A stretch of 64,000 nt of DNA from Salinibacterium sp. UTAS2018 (GTDB lineage: Bacteria; Actinomycetota; Actinomycetes; Actinomycetales; Microbacteriaceae). The notes beneath the pieces were generated by a model that was not told the DNA's origin, did not search any database, and was given only the letters and a program-made list of their open reading frames with translations. Positions 26,766 to 36,214 of this stretch are shown here, one piece after another. Numbering within the stretch: position 1 is the stretch's first letter; each line of letters opens with the position of its first letter. The DNA is taken from NCBI RefSeq assembly GCF_004118935.1, contig NZ_CP035375.1:1302001-1366000 (forward strand), written 5' to 3'. Made by a program: the position numbers and the translations under genes.

Positions 26766-26820
26766 GCCAAAGATCACGACCGGGTCACCGGTGGTCACCC
26801 CTCCGAAAGGCAGCAACAAC

Positions 26821-27411
26821 ATGGCCAGCTTTGCCGACAAGCCCATTCTTGAGCCCACAATTGCCGAATGGACTGCGTTTCTCGAAGACGCTCCGTCGCC
26901 CGAGGGAGTGCGCCTCAAGCTTCGAAAGAAGCTGTCGAAAGCGCCCGGGATCACCTGGAGCGAAGCCCTCGACGTTGCACTGTGCTTCGGATGGATCGAT
27001 GGCCAATCACTGCGCCTCGACAACGACTACACACTGCAAGCGTTCACTCCGCGCCGCAAGAACAGCCCGTGGTCTCAAGTAAATCGCGACCATGTTGCGC
27101 GCCTCATCGCGGATGGCACGATGCGCGCCGGCGGCCTCGCCGAAGTGGAACGCGCCGAAGCGGACGGTCGCTGGGATGCCGCCTACAGCCAGAAGAATAT
27201 GACGACTCCCCCAGACCTGCAGGCCGCGCTCGACGCGAACCCAGCGTCCGCCGAGTTTCACGCCAGCCTCACCCGAAGCGTGCGCTTTCAGATCTGCGCG
27301 CGGCTCACCGGCATCAAGACGCCGGCGGTGCGGGCAGCCCGCATCCGCGACGTGGTCGAGCGAGGCGCCGTGGGCGAGCACCACTACGCGCAGCCAAAGC
27401 CGCGGCCGTAG
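26821..27411 (+). CDS. YdeI/OmpD-associated family protein
   Basis: A 196-aa protein of the YdeI/OmpD-associated (bacteriocin-protection-like) family. Conserved features are a WSEALDVALCFGWIDG core, SPWSQVNRDHV and a C-terminal helical stretch with QICARLTGIKTPAVRAARI. The biochemical role is unknown. ATG 26821 has GAAAGG about 10 nt upstream. The larger open frame upstream overlaps the toxin remnant and is not used. Confidence 0.88.
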   Translation: MASFADKPILEPTIAEWTAFLEDAPSPEGVRLKLRKKLSKAPGITWSEALDVALCFGWIDGQSLRLDNDYTLQAFTPRRKNSPWSQVNRDHVARLIADGTMRAGGLAEVERAEADGRWDAAYSQKNMTTPPDLQAALDANPASAEFHASLTRSVRFQICARLTGIKTPAVRAARIRDVVERGAVGEHHYAQPKPRP

Positions 27412-27473
27412 CCCACTAGTTGGCGGCTCGGACGAGCGGGTGGCTAAGCAGATCAGTTCAACCCGCCAGCCAG

Positions 27474-28739
27474 CTAGAACTGTCCGCGCAGCTGCGCGAT
27501 ACGCCGATCGAGATGCTGCTGCTCGGCGGCATTCGTCACCAATTCGCGCGCCCGGGCGAAGGCGTCGGCCGCGGCATCCGCATCGCCAGCACGCAGCGAC
27601 AGCTCGGCGCGAGTGGCCCAATATAGGTGATAGTTCTCGAGGCCGGTGATGCCGCTGAGCAATCGCAATCCAGCATCGGGGCCGTCGGCCATTGAGACCG
27701 CGACGGCACGATTGAGAGCAACCACGGGAGAGCCACCCGTCATTGCCAGCAGCACCGCATAGGCGGAGGCGATGGCCGGCCAGTCGGTGTCGGCGGCCGT
27801 GCGCGCGGTGGCGTGGTGACGCGCAATAACCGCTTGGATCTGGAAAGGCCCGGGCCGCAGCCGTGCCAGCGCACTATCCAGGAGTCCGTTGGCTTGCTCG
27901 ATGAGCTCGCCATCCCAGCGGGTGCGATCTTGATGTTCGAGAAGAACCAGTTCGTCCCCGCGAAAGCGAGTGTCGTGGCGGGCGCGAGCGTAGAGCTCCA
28001 GCGCCAGCAATCCTTCAACTTCGGGGTTGCCCGGGAGCAGTTCGCGCGCGGTGATCGTGAGCCGAATCGCTTCTTCCACGAGGTCGATCCGCGCGCCAGC
28101 GGTGCTGCCCCGCGAGAGGTAACCCTCGTTGAAAATCAGGTAGAGAACCGTGAGCAGCGCATCCACTCGCAGCGTGAGGTCTTCGGGAATGCTCAGCGGG
28201 ATGCCGGCGTCGCGAATCTTGCGCTTGGCCCGCACGATTCTTTGGGCGAGAGTCTGTTCGGGCAGCAAGAACGCCGCGGCGATGTCGGTGGTTGTGAGGC
28301 CGCCGACGAGCCGAAGCGTCCACGCCACTTGGGTGTCTCGACCCAGCGCCGAGTGACAACAGAGCAAGAACAAGCGAAGGCGTTCGTCGCCCGAGTAGTG
28401 AGCATCGTCAATCATGTCGGGCACCCCCTCGTCGTTGCCGCCGGGGTCGCGATCGCCATTGTTGTGCTCAGCGGCCGCCATCAGATCGGGGGCTGATCGC
28501 GCCAACCGTCGGGCGGCGGCAGCGTCGCGCCTCACCCGATCCACAGCGCGATTGCGCGCGACCGTGTACAACCACGCGGCGGGGTTGTCAGGAACCTCGG
28601 CCCAGTTCAGCGCCTCGACGAGCGCATCCTGCACCGCATCGTCCGCAACGTCGAGCCCAAAGCGGTGCGTGAGAAGAGCGAGCACGTGCGCACTCTCCTC
28701 ACGCGCCAGGCGGGTGACCGCCTCTGAGTTATCCGGCAC
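27474..28739 (-). CDS. ECF sigma factor with C-terminal extension (ECF42 type)
   Basis: 421 aa. Sigma region 2 (about 10-75, DDAVQDALVEAL and AWLYTVARNRAVDRVRR) and region 4 (about 125-185, LTTTDIAAAFLLPEQTLAQRIVRAK) are followed by a DUF6596/TPR-like C-terminal domain of over 200 residues. This architecture with an upstream DGPF (YCII) gene defines the ECF42 group, which has no anti-sigma factor and relies on the C-terminal domain. It is the last gene of a three-gene operon. Confidence 0.92.
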   Translation of the reverse strand: MPDNSEAVTRLAREESAHVLALLTHRFGLDVADDAVQDALVEALNWAEVPDNPAAWLYTVARNRAVDRVRRDAAAARRLARSAPDLMAAAEHNNGDRDPGGNDEGVPDMIDDAHYSGDERLRLFLLCCHSALGRDTQVAWTLRLVGGLTTTDIAAAFLLPEQTLAQRIVRAKRKIRDAGIPLSIPEDLTLRVDALLTVLYLIFNEGYLSRGSTAGARIDLVEEAIRLTITARELLPGNPEVEGLLALELYARARHDTRFRGDELVLLEHQDRTRWDGELIEQANGLLDSALARLRPGPFQIQAVIARHHATARTAADTDWPAIASAYAVLLAMTGGSPVVALNRAVAVSMADGPDAGLRLLSGITGLENYHLYWATRAELSLRAGDADAAADAFARARELVTNAAEQQHLDRRIAQLRGQF

Positions 28740-28740
28740 G

Positions 28741-29088
28741 CTACGAGGGCATCACCGGGCGAACCTCGAGCGAACCTGCCGGAAGCGGCACCTCGGCGGC
28801 AAGCGCGAGCGCCTCATCCAAATCCTTGGCTTCCACGATGTAGAAGCCACCGAAGTGCTCTTTGGTCTCAGCGAACGGGCCATCGACGATGGTGTCGCCC
28901 GCACCATACGCTCGCCGAATCGTCGTTGCCGTTTCGACACCGAGCAACTGGTCAGCGGCCACGTAGTGACCGCCATCGATCAGCTTCTGGTTGTAGGCCA
29001 TCCACGGCGCCATCATCTCGTCGAAGCCCGGTTCTCCCGGGTTCGGTCCGTCCATGGGTTCTGAGTGAATCAGGATCATGTACTGCAT
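28741..29088 (-). CDS. YCII/DGPF-domain protein
   Basis: A 115-aa YCII-related protein with the DGPF signature in VDGPFAETKEHFGGFYIVEA. It is one base from the ECF42 sigma gene and is the typical partner and target of that sigma group. The enzymatic role is unknown. ATG 29088. Confidence 0.93.
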   Translation of the reverse strand: MQYMILIHSEPMDGPNPGEPGFDEMMAPWMAYNQKLIDGGHYVAADQLLGVETATTIRRAYGAGDTIVDGPFAETKEHFGGFYIVEAKDLDEALALAAEVPLPAGSLEVRPVMPS

Positions 29089-29097
29089 GGTTTTTCC

Positions 29098-29523
29098 CTA
29101 ACCGATCTGTGACGTGTGGCCGAAGAGGCCGATGACAACGGACATGACGATGAGAACTGCGAGTTGATGACCCATATCGATCGCAAACAGCGCCGGGGAC
29201 TTCTTCTCAAAAAGATACTCGACAGCATTACGCGATGCGGTAAACCCGAGCCAGCCAATGGATGCCACCGCCAGCGTGACCGCCAGAAACGAGCCGCCAA
29301 ACTGGTCGTGGGCGATCGCCGCCGCAAGCGCCAGCACCGTTGCCGTTATGGCCGTGGCCACGAGCGCCAACAGATACGCCCACCCGGGAGTCTTCGCACT
29401 CAGCTCTATTCCGGCTCGCGCCGCCCACGGCTTACCGAGAAGGGCTGGTGAGAACCAGGCCCATCCCACGAGCATTCCTGCCACCGTCGCTACCGCGATT
29501 GCCAGAAAGTTCAGCGTCATCAT
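29098..29523 (-). CDS. DUF1761 membrane protein
   Basis: A 141-aa protein with four TM helices (about 5-25, 48-70, 78-98, 113-135), including the GMLVGWAWFSPALLGKPW motif of DUF1761. First gene of the operon with the DGPF and ECF42 genes (gaps of 9 and 1 bp), so probably under the same sigma factor. Function unknown. Confidence 0.85.
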   Translation of the reverse strand: MMTLNFLAIAVATVAGMLVGWAWFSPALLGKPWAARAGIELSAKTPGWAYLLALVATAITATVLALAAAIAHDQFGGSFLAVTLAVASIGWLGFTASRNAVEYLFEKKSPALFAIDMGHQLAVLIVMSVVIGLFGHTSQIG

Positions 29524-29566
29524 GTCCTTTCGGGGCCGGGAATTTCCCTGCCCTCACTGACATGAC

Positions 29567-29599
29567 GCAGCGCCCGTGCCGAATCGACACGGGCGCTGC
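29567..29599. terminator. Hairpin between DUF1761 and sulfatase genes
   Basis: GCAGCGCCCGTG and CACGGGCGCTGC form a perfect 12-bp stem around a 9-nt loop. A second inverted repeat, AAAACTT/AAGTTTT, follows at about 29602-29620. It probably ends the sulfatase operon. Confidence 0.7.
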
Positions 29600-29618
29600 A
29601 CAAAACTTTAGAAAAGTT

Positions 29619-31049
29619 TTAGACGCCAACCGGCTTCGGTTGACTGGGGTGCGGTTCGTCCTTGAACGAGGCTTGCGCCTTCCACATTTTGACCTTCATG
29701 TCGGCTTCGACTTCAGCGTATTCCGGTGTTCCGTAGACGTTGTTGAGTTCGTCGGGGTCGGTTTCGAGGTCGTAGAGTTCCCACTCGGAGGGGTACGAGA
29801 ATGGCCCGGTTCCGGGCACACCCAATCCGTCGTTGTAGAAGAAGATCAGCTTGTAGCGGTCGGTGCGGTAGCCGTAGTGAGCGGGCGCGCGATGGAAGAC
29901 ATCGTCGTTCTCCCAATAGCGGTAGTACATGCCCTCGGCAGGTTTGACATCCGGGGTTTCGATGAGGTCGGGCCAGAGGCTACGCCCCTGCATGCGTGGG
30001 TGGTGCTCGACGCCGGCCGCATCGAGGATAGTCTGCGCGAGGTCAACGTTGGTCACGATGCCCTCGTACGACTTGCCGGCCGCAAGCTGTGCGGGGTAGC
30101 TGAGCACGAACGGCATCCGTAACGATTCTTCGTACATAAAGCGCTTGTCGAACCAACCGTGGTCGCCCAAGAAGAAACCCTGATCCGAGCTGTACATGAG
30201 AAGGGTGTCGTCGAACTCGCCGCGCTCTTTGAGCCAGTCGGTGACACGGCCAACGTTGTCGTCGACCGAGGCGACGCAGGCAAGGTAGTCCTCCATAAAG
30301 CGCTGGTACTTCCACAGGGCGAGCTCATCATAGGTGAGCCCTTCGGGTGGCGTCTGCTTGAGGTCGTCTTCGTTGAGGTTTTCGGCAATGCGCATCGCGG
30401 CCCGGCGAGCGGACGACGTGCGCGTCTCGTAGTCATCGGTGAATGTCGCGGGCACCGGGATGGGGTCGGAGTACATGCCGGCGTGCTTCTCGTCGGGCTC
30501 CCACGGGCGGTGCGGTGCCTTGTGATAAATCAGCACACACCAGGGGTCGTCCCCCTCAAGCTCATCAACCCACTTGAGCGATAGATCAGTGATGATGTCG
30601 GTGGCATAGCCGGAAACCGTGCGCAGCCCATCCGGGTTCAAGAATTTCGGGTCGTGGTACTCGCCCTGCTCAATGAGCACATCCCAGTAGTCGAAGTTTT
30701 GCGGGTCAGCTTCGCCGCCATCACCCATATGCCATTTTCCGACTATGGCCGTGCGGTAGCCCGCTTCTTTCAGCTGCGACACGAACGTTGGCTGACTGGC
30801 ATCGATCGGCGTTACTAGGGTGCTGACACCATTGATGTGACTATATGTCCCCGTGAGAATGGATGCTCGACTCGGCGAACACAGCGAGTTGGTCGCGAAG
30901 CAGTTGTCGAGTTTCCACCCCAGCTGCGCGATCTCGTCGATGCGCGGAGTCTGGTTCACTACCGACCCATACGCGCCAATGGCGTGCGAAGCGTGATCAT
31001 CAGTGAGGATCATCACAATATTGGGGCGGCGCTTAGCGTTCTCAGTCAT
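29619..31049 (-). CDS. Type I sulfatase
   Basis: A 476-aa arylsulfatase-superfamily hydrolase. The formylglycine site is C57-S-P59-S-R61 in NSLCSPSRASILTG, so a Cys-type maturase is needed, and none is in the window. Metal-binding TDDH near the N-terminus, GKWHMGDGG and SSDQGFFLGDHGWFDKR complete the active site. No signal peptide is visible, so it acts in the cytoplasm on an imported sulfate ester. The substrate is unknown. Neighbouring ABC transporter and Gfo/Idh genes suggest a sulfated organic compound. Confidence 0.93.
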   Translation of the reverse strand: MTENAKRRPNIVMILTDDHASHAIGAYGSVVNQTPRIDEIAQLGWKLDNCFATNSLCSPSRASILTGTYSHINGVSTLVTPIDASQPTFVSQLKEAGYRTAIVGKWHMGDGGEADPQNFDYWDVLIEQGEYHDPKFLNPDGLRTVSGYATDIITDLSLKWVDELEGDDPWCVLIYHKAPHRPWEPDEKHAGMYSDPIPVPATFTDDYETRTSSARRAAMRIAENLNEDDLKQTPPEGLTYDELALWKYQRFMEDYLACVASVDDNVGRVTDWLKERGEFDDTLLMYSSDQGFFLGDHGWFDKRFMYEESLRMPFVLSYPAQLAAGKSYEGIVTNVDLAQTILDAAGVEHHPRMQGRSLWPDLIETPDVKPAEGMYYRYWENDDVFHRAPAHYGYRTDRYKLIFFYNDGLGVPGTGPFSYPSEWELYDLETDPDELNNVYGTPEYAEVEADMKVKMWKAQASFKDEPHPSQPKPVGV

Positions 31050-31079
31050 AGTTGTTCTTTCGTCGTTCAGCGTGCTGCT

Positions 31080-32144
31080 CTAGACCGCTGACATGTCGAT
31101 CGGAACCCAGGTTCCGGACTCCATGGAGCGGTAGGCGGCATCAATGATTGCGTTGTCGATGTAGCCATCAACAAAGGTTTGGCGTGGTTCGACACCCGCG
31201 CGATAGCACTCCACAAAGTGGGTGAGTTCTCCGTGGTAGCCATACACCCAGGGCTCGTCGGGCACGGGAGTGATCCAGCCTGTGGCGGCTCCGGCCTTTT
31301 CGACGACATAGTCGGCGGGGTTTCCAGCGAAGGCACGGATGCCCGTCTCCCCGGTCTCGTCGGTGCCGATCCAGCCCGCGGTGCCGTGAATCTCGTTGCG
31401 CACATCCAACCCTGCGATGTGCCCCCAACTCACTTCGACCTGGGCCATGCGGTCATCCTCAAAACGGATGAGCGCAACAGCAGTATCTTCGGTCTCGACG
31501 TCGTCACGCGAGAGTCGTGCACCCCACGCGAAGACCTCCTTGGGAACGGTGTCGTAGCCGATGAACCAGCGGCCGATGGCTACGCAGTGGCAGCCGAGGG
31601 CACGCAGCGGTCCGCCGCCCGAACGCGAGACGTCGCGCGCATGTTTGTGCGGATGCCCGTGGGATTCCCGCGCCCGAACCGAGGTCACTCGGCCAACGGC
31701 GCCGGCATCCACGAGTTCTTTCGCTTTCACGAGGCCCGGAGCGAACACTTCGGTTTCGGCGTAGGCGTGCCAGACGCCGGCTTCGCGAACGAGGCGTAGG
31801 CATTCGGCAGCTTCGGCTGAGTTGCGGCCGAGCGGCTTGGTGCAAATGATGCCCTTGCCGGCGGCTGCCGCTGCGGCAACAACCGCAACGTGTTGGTCTT
31901 GAGGGAGCGCGACGATGACGATGTCGACGTCGTCGCGCTCCACGAGTTCAGCGACAGTGGAGACAACGACCGGAATGCCGAAGCGTTCCGCGAATGCTGC
32001 CCCCGACTCCGCCGAGCGTGCCGCAACAACCGTTACGTCATGCCCGCGGATGCTGCCGAGTGCTCGAAGGTAGAAGTCGGCTACGAACCCGGCGCCCACG
32101 ATCCCTAAGCGGACCGGAGCACCGGTCCCTAGCCGACTGCTCAC
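31080..32144 (-). CDS. Gfo/Idh/MocA-family oxidoreductase
   Basis: A 354-aa NAD(P)-dependent oxidoreductase. The N-terminal Rossmann motif GIVGAGFVADFY is followed by the family ICTKPLGRN (the CEKP-like lysine motif) and a C-terminal alpha/beta domain with SGGGPLRALGCHC. Substrates in the family are usually sugars or inositols. It starts at GTG 32144, overlapping the stop of the substrate-binding protein gene, so translation is coupled. Confidence 0.92.
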   Translation of the reverse strand: MSSRLGTGAPVRLGIVGAGFVADFYLRALGSIRGHDVTVVAARSAESGAAFAERFGIPVVVSTVAELVERDDVDIVIVALPQDQHVAVVAAAAAAGKGIICTKPLGRNSAEAAECLRLVREAGVWHAYAETEVFAPGLVKAKELVDAGAVGRVTSVRARESHGHPHKHARDVSRSGGGPLRALGCHCVAIGRWFIGYDTVPKEVFAWGARLSRDDVETEDTAVALIRFEDDRMAQVEVSWGHIAGLDVRNEIHGTAGWIGTDETGETGIRAFAGNPADYVVEKAGAATGWITPVPDEPWVYGYHGELTHFVECYRAGVEPRQTFVDGYIDNAIIDAAYRSMESGTWVPIDMSAV

Positions 32145-33163
32145 TTGAGGTTGTCCTTGGCTGCGGCGAAGAGATCGATGTTGATGAAGTCTTCCGGAGC
32201 GGCAGCTTCGTCGGTGGTCAGGCGACCGACCTCAACGAAGAGCTGCGTGAAAGCACCGAAGCGCTCAAACGTGGAACCATCGGCGTTGTCGGCCAGAATC
32301 TGGTCAGACGTCCACCACTCGAGGCCATCGGCCTGGCTCTGCAGCTGGTCAGCGGGAGCACCCGAGAGTGCCGCGGAGAGAGCAACCGTGTCTTCGGTGT
32401 CCGAGATGCGGTAGTCGTTGGCTTGAATCCAAACCTCAAGGAAGCGCGTGAGGGCTTCGCTCTTGTCTGCTGCCGCATCGTTAGAAGCAACCCAGGCTCC
32501 GAGGAACTCGGTTTCGGGGAAGTCGCGGTTGTTGGCGATGATCTCTGCGTCCGGAACCGACTCGAAGATCTGGTCGCTCAGCGGCGAGAAGATGGCGGCA
32601 ACGTCGATCTGGCCAGCAACGAATGCCGATACAACGCTCGGCGGGTCCAGCGGGATGCGCTCGATGTCAGCCTCGGTGAGGCCAGCTTCTTCGAGAGCGA
32701 GGGCGAGAATCATTTCGCCCGATCCGCCATCCGGAACACCGATTTTGAGTCCCTTGAGGTCGGCCATGTCGGTAGCGCCCGACTCGGGAGAGGCGATGAG
32801 GAAGTCACCAAAGGTGCTCTCATTGGGGGTGATGACGGTGCCTTGGCCGGAAGCGGGCATCCACATGGCGCCACCACCGATGTAGCCGACGTCCAGTGAT
32901 CCACTGGCCATGGCCTGAATCTGCGTGGGCCCGTTGGTGAACGGAACGAGGTTAACGTCGAGGCCAGCCTTGTTCCAAAGGTCTTGGTCGTTCGCGACGG
33001 CGATGATGCCAACGCCGTTGATGCTGGTATCGATGTAACCAACGTTGATGGCGATGGGCTCATCGCCGCTGCTGTCAGTGCTGCCGGAGTCTGTCGTGCA
33101 ACCGGTCAACGCGAGAGCAAATGTTGCGGCGACTGCTGCCGCGCCGAGCATTTTCTTCTTCAT
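32141..33163 (-). CDS. ABC transporter substrate-binding lipoprotein (SsuA/TauA/NMT1 type)
   Basis: A 340-aa lipoprotein with lipobox LALTGC (C22), then an NMT1/SsuA-type binding fold (VGYIDTSINGVGIIAVA, SLDVGYIGGGAMW, GLKIGVPDGGSGE). This class imports nitrate, sulfonates, taurine, aromatic sulfonates or riboflavin precursors. With a sulfatase next to it, a sulfated or sulfonated ligand is likely (inference). ATG 33163 has AAGGAC upstream and replaces a longer frame. Confidence 0.92.
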   Translation of the reverse strand: MKKKMLGAAAVAATFALALTGCTTDSGSTDSSGDEPIAINVGYIDTSINGVGIIAVANDQDLWNKAGLDVNLVPFTNGPTQIQAMASGSLDVGYIGGGAMWMPASGQGTVITPNESTFGDFLIASPESGATDMADLKGLKIGVPDGGSGEMILALALEEAGLTEADIERIPLDPPSVVSAFVAGQIDVAAIFSPLSDQIFESVPDAEIIANNRDFPETEFLGAWVASNDAAADKSEALTRFLEVWIQANDYRISDTEDTVALSAALSGAPADQLQSQADGLEWWTSDQILADNADGSTFERFGAFTQLFVEVGRLTTDEAAAPEDFINIDLFAAAKDNLK

Positions 33164-33215
33164 GGGGCGTCCTTGCCTGTGATTGTTGATGCGTAATGGG
33201 TAATGAGTGGTTGGG

Positions 33216-33974
33216 TCATTCGTGGTGGTGCACTCCGCGCCAGACTCTGGCGCGGATCTCGGCAAACTCCGGAGAGAGCCGAATCTCCTCCCCGCGGGGA
33301 TACGCGAGGGGAACGTCGATAATTTCGCTAATGCGACCGGGGCGTGGGCTCATCACGACAACGCGGCTCGCGAGGTACACGGCCTCGTCCACGTCGTGGG
33401 TGATGAAGACAACGGTGCGCTTTTCTTTCTCCCAGGTCTCGAGCAGGTCATCCTGCATCTGCACTCGGGTGAGGGCGTCGAGGGCACCGAACGGCTCGTC
33501 CATGAGCAATACCGACGGATGCACGGCATAGGCCCGCGCGATGGCCGCGCGCTGCTTCATTCCGCCCGAGAGCTCCTTGGGAAGCGCGTTGGCGAAATCC
33601 TGCAGACCAACGAGGCTCAAGTAGTGCATGGCCCGTTCGGCCCGCTCCTTCTTGGGAACCTTCTGCAGGCGAAGCCCGAACTCCACATTTTCTTGAGCGG
33701 TCAGCCACGGGAACAGCGCGTACTGCTGAAAAATCACGCCACGGTCGGGGCCGGGGCCCTTGACGGGTTCGTCGTTGACGAGCACCTGACCCGAGGTCGG
33801 CATGAGCAAACCACCGACGAGGTTGAGCATTGTGGACTTGCCACAACCGCTGGGGCCGACGAGGGTGATGAACTCACCCTGTTCAACGTCAAGGCTGACG
33901 TTGTCGAGGCTGACCGTGCGGCCACGCTCCGTGTTGTAGATCTTGGTGACGTCTTTGATCGAGATGAGAGGCAT
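33216..33974 (-). CDS. ABC transporter ATP-binding protein (SsuB/TauB type)
   Basis: A 252-aa ATPase: Walker A GPSGCGKST, Q-loop, signature LSGGMKQR, Walker B VLLMDEPFGALD, and H-loop THDVDEA. The sequence style is that of nitrate/sulfonate/taurine transporters. ATG 33974 overlaps the permease stop codon (TGATG), so they are coupled. Confidence 0.94.
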   Translation of the reverse strand: MPLISIKDVTKIYNTERGRTVSLDNVSLDVEQGEFITLVGPSGCGKSTMLNLVGGLLMPTSGQVLVNDEPVKGPGPDRGVIFQQYALFPWLTAQENVEFGLRLQKVPKKERAERAMHYLSLVGLQDFANALPKELSGGMKQRAAIARAYAVHPSVLLMDEPFGALDALTRVQMQDDLLETWEKEKRTVVFITHDVDEAVYLASRVVVMSPRPGRISEIIDVPLAYPRGEEIRLSPEFAEIRARVWRGVHHHE

Positions 33975-34798
33975 CAGCGAGTCTCCTGCCAGCGGGTAAG
34001 TCGCCGTTCGGCGAGAAGAAGCAAACGGTCCATGATGAAGCCGAGGGCGCCAATCATGATGATGCCGACGACGATGCGGTCGGTTTGAAGGAACTGCGCA
34101 GCCTGTTGCATCATCCGGCCAAGGCCCGTGGGCGCCGCGATCAACTCCGAGGCCACGAGCGTGGCCCACGATGCTCCGAGAGCGACGCGCATACCGACAA
34201 AGATGAACGGGGTGGATGCGGGAATCACGACGCGAGTGAAGATCGTGAGGTCTCCAGCGCCCAGCACTCGCGCAGCATTGATGAGCGTGACATCCACGTT
34301 TCTCACGCCCTGGAAGGTAGCGAGCACGCAGGAGAGGAAGGCGGCGAGGAAGATCACAAAGATCTTCGCCGTTTCACCGATTCCGAGGATCACGATGACG
34401 AGCGGGATGAGTGCCAGCGGCGGGATGGTGCGGAAGAACTGAATCCATGGCTCAAGCAAACCTCGAGCGAGCCAGTACCAGCCCATGAGGAAGCCGGCCG
34501 GGATGGCAAGGGCTACTCCGAGGAGGAAGCCAGTCGTGACCCGCGTGAGACTCGTGACGGTGTGGCCCCAGAGGGTGCCGTTGCCGATGAGCTCTGCAAA
34601 GCTCGCGATGACGTCGATCGGGGTCGGAATCAGTGCGTTACGCGACAGCACCGCGCTCAGCGTCCAGATCCCGATCCCCAGGAAGAACGTGACCACATAC
34701 AGCCCCTTGAGAGAACGCTCGCCCTTTTCGGTGTCCTCTGCGACGGCTGTCGGTGTTGCCATGGTTAAGGCCTCTGGTTCGACCTGTCGTTCACTCAT
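33974..34798 (-). CDS. ABC transporter permease (SsuC/TauC type)
   Basis: A 274-aa inner-membrane permease with six predicted helices and the EAA loop (about residues 175-195, [20 protein letters not shown]). The [29 protein letters not shown] stretch is typical of SsuC/TauC-like permeases. ATG 34798 has AGGAAC 6 nt upstream. ATG 34762 is an alternative. Confidence 0.92.
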   Translation of the reverse strand: MSERQVEPEALTMATPTAVAEDTEKGERSLKGLYVVTFFLGIGIWTLSAVLSRNALIPTPIDVIASFAELIGNGTLWGHTVTSLTRVTTGFLLGVALAIPAGFLMGWYWLARGLLEPWIQFFRTIPPLALIPLVIVILGIGETAKIFVIFLAAFLSCVLATFQGVRNVDVTLINAARVLGAGDLTIFTRVVIPASTPFIFVGMRVALGASWATLVASELIAAPTGLGRMMQQAAQFLQTDRIVVGIIMIGALGFIMDRLLLLAERRLTRWQETR

Positions 34799-34857
34799 GT
34801 CGCGTTCCTGTTCGACGTCATTGTCTGATCCTCTTCGTGGGGTAGGTAAGTGATGGC

Positions 34858-36027
34858 TTAGATGTAGAAGTAGCGTTCGAGGGCTGCGGTTCCGCCACCC
34901 AGCACTCCCGCGTACATGCCGAGCGACGATGGCTCGATACGAACGAGGGGGCGGATGAGCGGAAAGACTTGTTGGCGGGTCTGCTCCGTCAGGCGCTCGA
35001 AGAAAGCCTCGGGCACCTCGGCGAGCGCGCCGCCCAGCAGAATCACGTCGGGGTTCAGCAGGTTTACGATCGCCGACATGGCGGTCGCGAGCTGGGTGAT
35101 GATGGCGTCGATGGATGCTCGGGCGACGTCGTTCGTGTCGGCCGCCGCGTACAGCGCGGTGAGCGCTCCCCCGCCGTTCGCCGAAACCCCGGCTTCGGCG
35201 AGCTGGCGCTGCAGGGCGCCTTCGCTCACGAGAGTTTCGAGGCATCCGTTACCGCCACAGACACAGGCGATGCCGTTGTCGATGACGTGAAGGTGGCCAA
35301 GCTCGATGGCTCCACGAACACCGCCGGCGAAGGGCTGGCCTTCGACAACCAGCCCGGCGCCGAGTCCGGTGCGCAGGTAGATAAAAGCAACACTGCCGAG
35401 GTCTTTCGCTACTCCGAAGCGCGCTTCGGCCAGAGCCATCGAGCGAACGTTGTGCTCTACCGTGACGGGTAACCCTGTCAGCGGCTCAAGGATGTCGGCG
35501 ACGGGCACGTCTCGCCAGTCGAGGTTGATGGGGAGGAGGATGCTGCGGCCGGCGACATCCACGGGGCCGGGTACCGCGACGCCGACGCCGATGACCATGG
35601 ACTGGTCATATTCCGATGCCGCGATAAGTTCGTTGATCGCGCCAGCCGCTTCGACCATAACGTCGGCGGCGGGAATAGCGATGTCGTAGCTGAGCGAGCT
35701 GGAGGCCACTGTGCCGCCGAGGAGATCGATGAGGCCGAGTTGCACAAAGCCGACGCCCACCTGAACGCCCACGACAACGAAGGCGTCGCGCACGATGGAG
35801 ATCTCGGTGGCGGGGCGGCCGAGCTTGGTCGGCGAGATGGAGTTGCCCTCCACGATTACGCCTTCGTCCGCCAGCTGGGCTACGGCACGAGTGATCGTGG
35901 TCGGGCTGAGGTGCGCCCGCCGAGCGAGTTCGATGCGGGGTAGCGGACCGTGGTCTCGCAGCATCGTCAGCACCTGTGCACGCACGGAGGTGGCTTCATC
36001 GAATCGGCTTAGGGCTTCATTGCTCAC
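34858..36027 (-). CDS. ROK-family transcriptional regulator
   Basis: 389 aa. A MarR-like winged helix at 1-75 ([21 protein letters not shown]) is followed by a ROK sugar-kinase-like domain with the zinc motif CVCGGNGC and the [11 protein letters not shown] stretch. ROK repressors respond to sugars or sugar phosphates. It is encoded upstream of and in line with the transporter, oxidoreductase and sulfatase genes and probably controls them. Starts at GTG 36027. Confidence 0.92.
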   Translation of the reverse strand: MSNEALSRFDEATSVRAQVLTMLRDHGPLPRIELARRAHLSPTTITRAVAQLADEGVIVEGNSISPTKLGRPATEISIVRDAFVVVGVQVGVGFVQLGLIDLLGGTVASSSLSYDIAIPAADVMVEAAGAINELIAASEYDQSMVIGVGVAVPGPVDVAGRSILLPINLDWRDVPVADILEPLTGLPVTVEHNVRSMALAEARFGVAKDLGSVAFIYLRTGLGAGLVVEGQPFAGGVRGAIELGHLHVIDNGIACVCGGNGCLETLVSEGALQRQLAEAGVSANGGGALTALYAAADTNDVARASIDAIITQLATAMSAIVNLLNPDVILLGGALAEVPEAFFERLTEQTRQQVFPLIRPLVRIEPSSLGMYAGVLGGGTAALERYFYI

Positions 36028-36138
36028 TTAGAGAAAATAACTCTGTTGACAGACGAAAGTCAAGCCGCGCCGTAACAAAAGCGCATCGCTCCCTGCGCCC
36101 TAGAGTCACCTGTCTACCGCGTATTTTCGCGCCGAAAA

Positions 36139-36154
36139 CCCCGGAATTCCGGGG
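36139..36154. repeat. 16-bp perfect palindrome
   Basis: CCCCGGAATTCCGGGG lies between the ROK regulator start and the fasciclin gene terminator. It may be part of a terminator or an operator. No more can be said. Confidence 0.7.
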
Positions 36155-36168
36155 CCGAAAACGCAAAA

Positions 36169-36199
36169 ACGGGGACCCGCGCTAGGCGCGGATCCCCGT
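36169..36199 (-). terminator. Terminator of the fasciclin gene
   Basis: The stem pairs 13 of 14 bases around a TAG triloop. On the minus strand it is followed by a GTTTTT stretch. It lies 16 bp after the fasciclin stop codon. Confidence 0.88.
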
Positions 36200-36214
36200 G
36201 AGTTTTGCTACAAA

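Noticed and set aside
33975-34169. N-terminal extension of the ABC ATPase in the longer open frame
   Set aside because: The extension is in the wrong frame of the permease gene, rich in Arg/His. The real start MPLISIKDV overlaps the permease stop.
34799-35245. Long N-terminal extension of the permease frame into the ROK gene
   Set aside because: Arg/Pro-rich shadow of the ROK gene. The ATG at 34798 has its own ribosome binding site.
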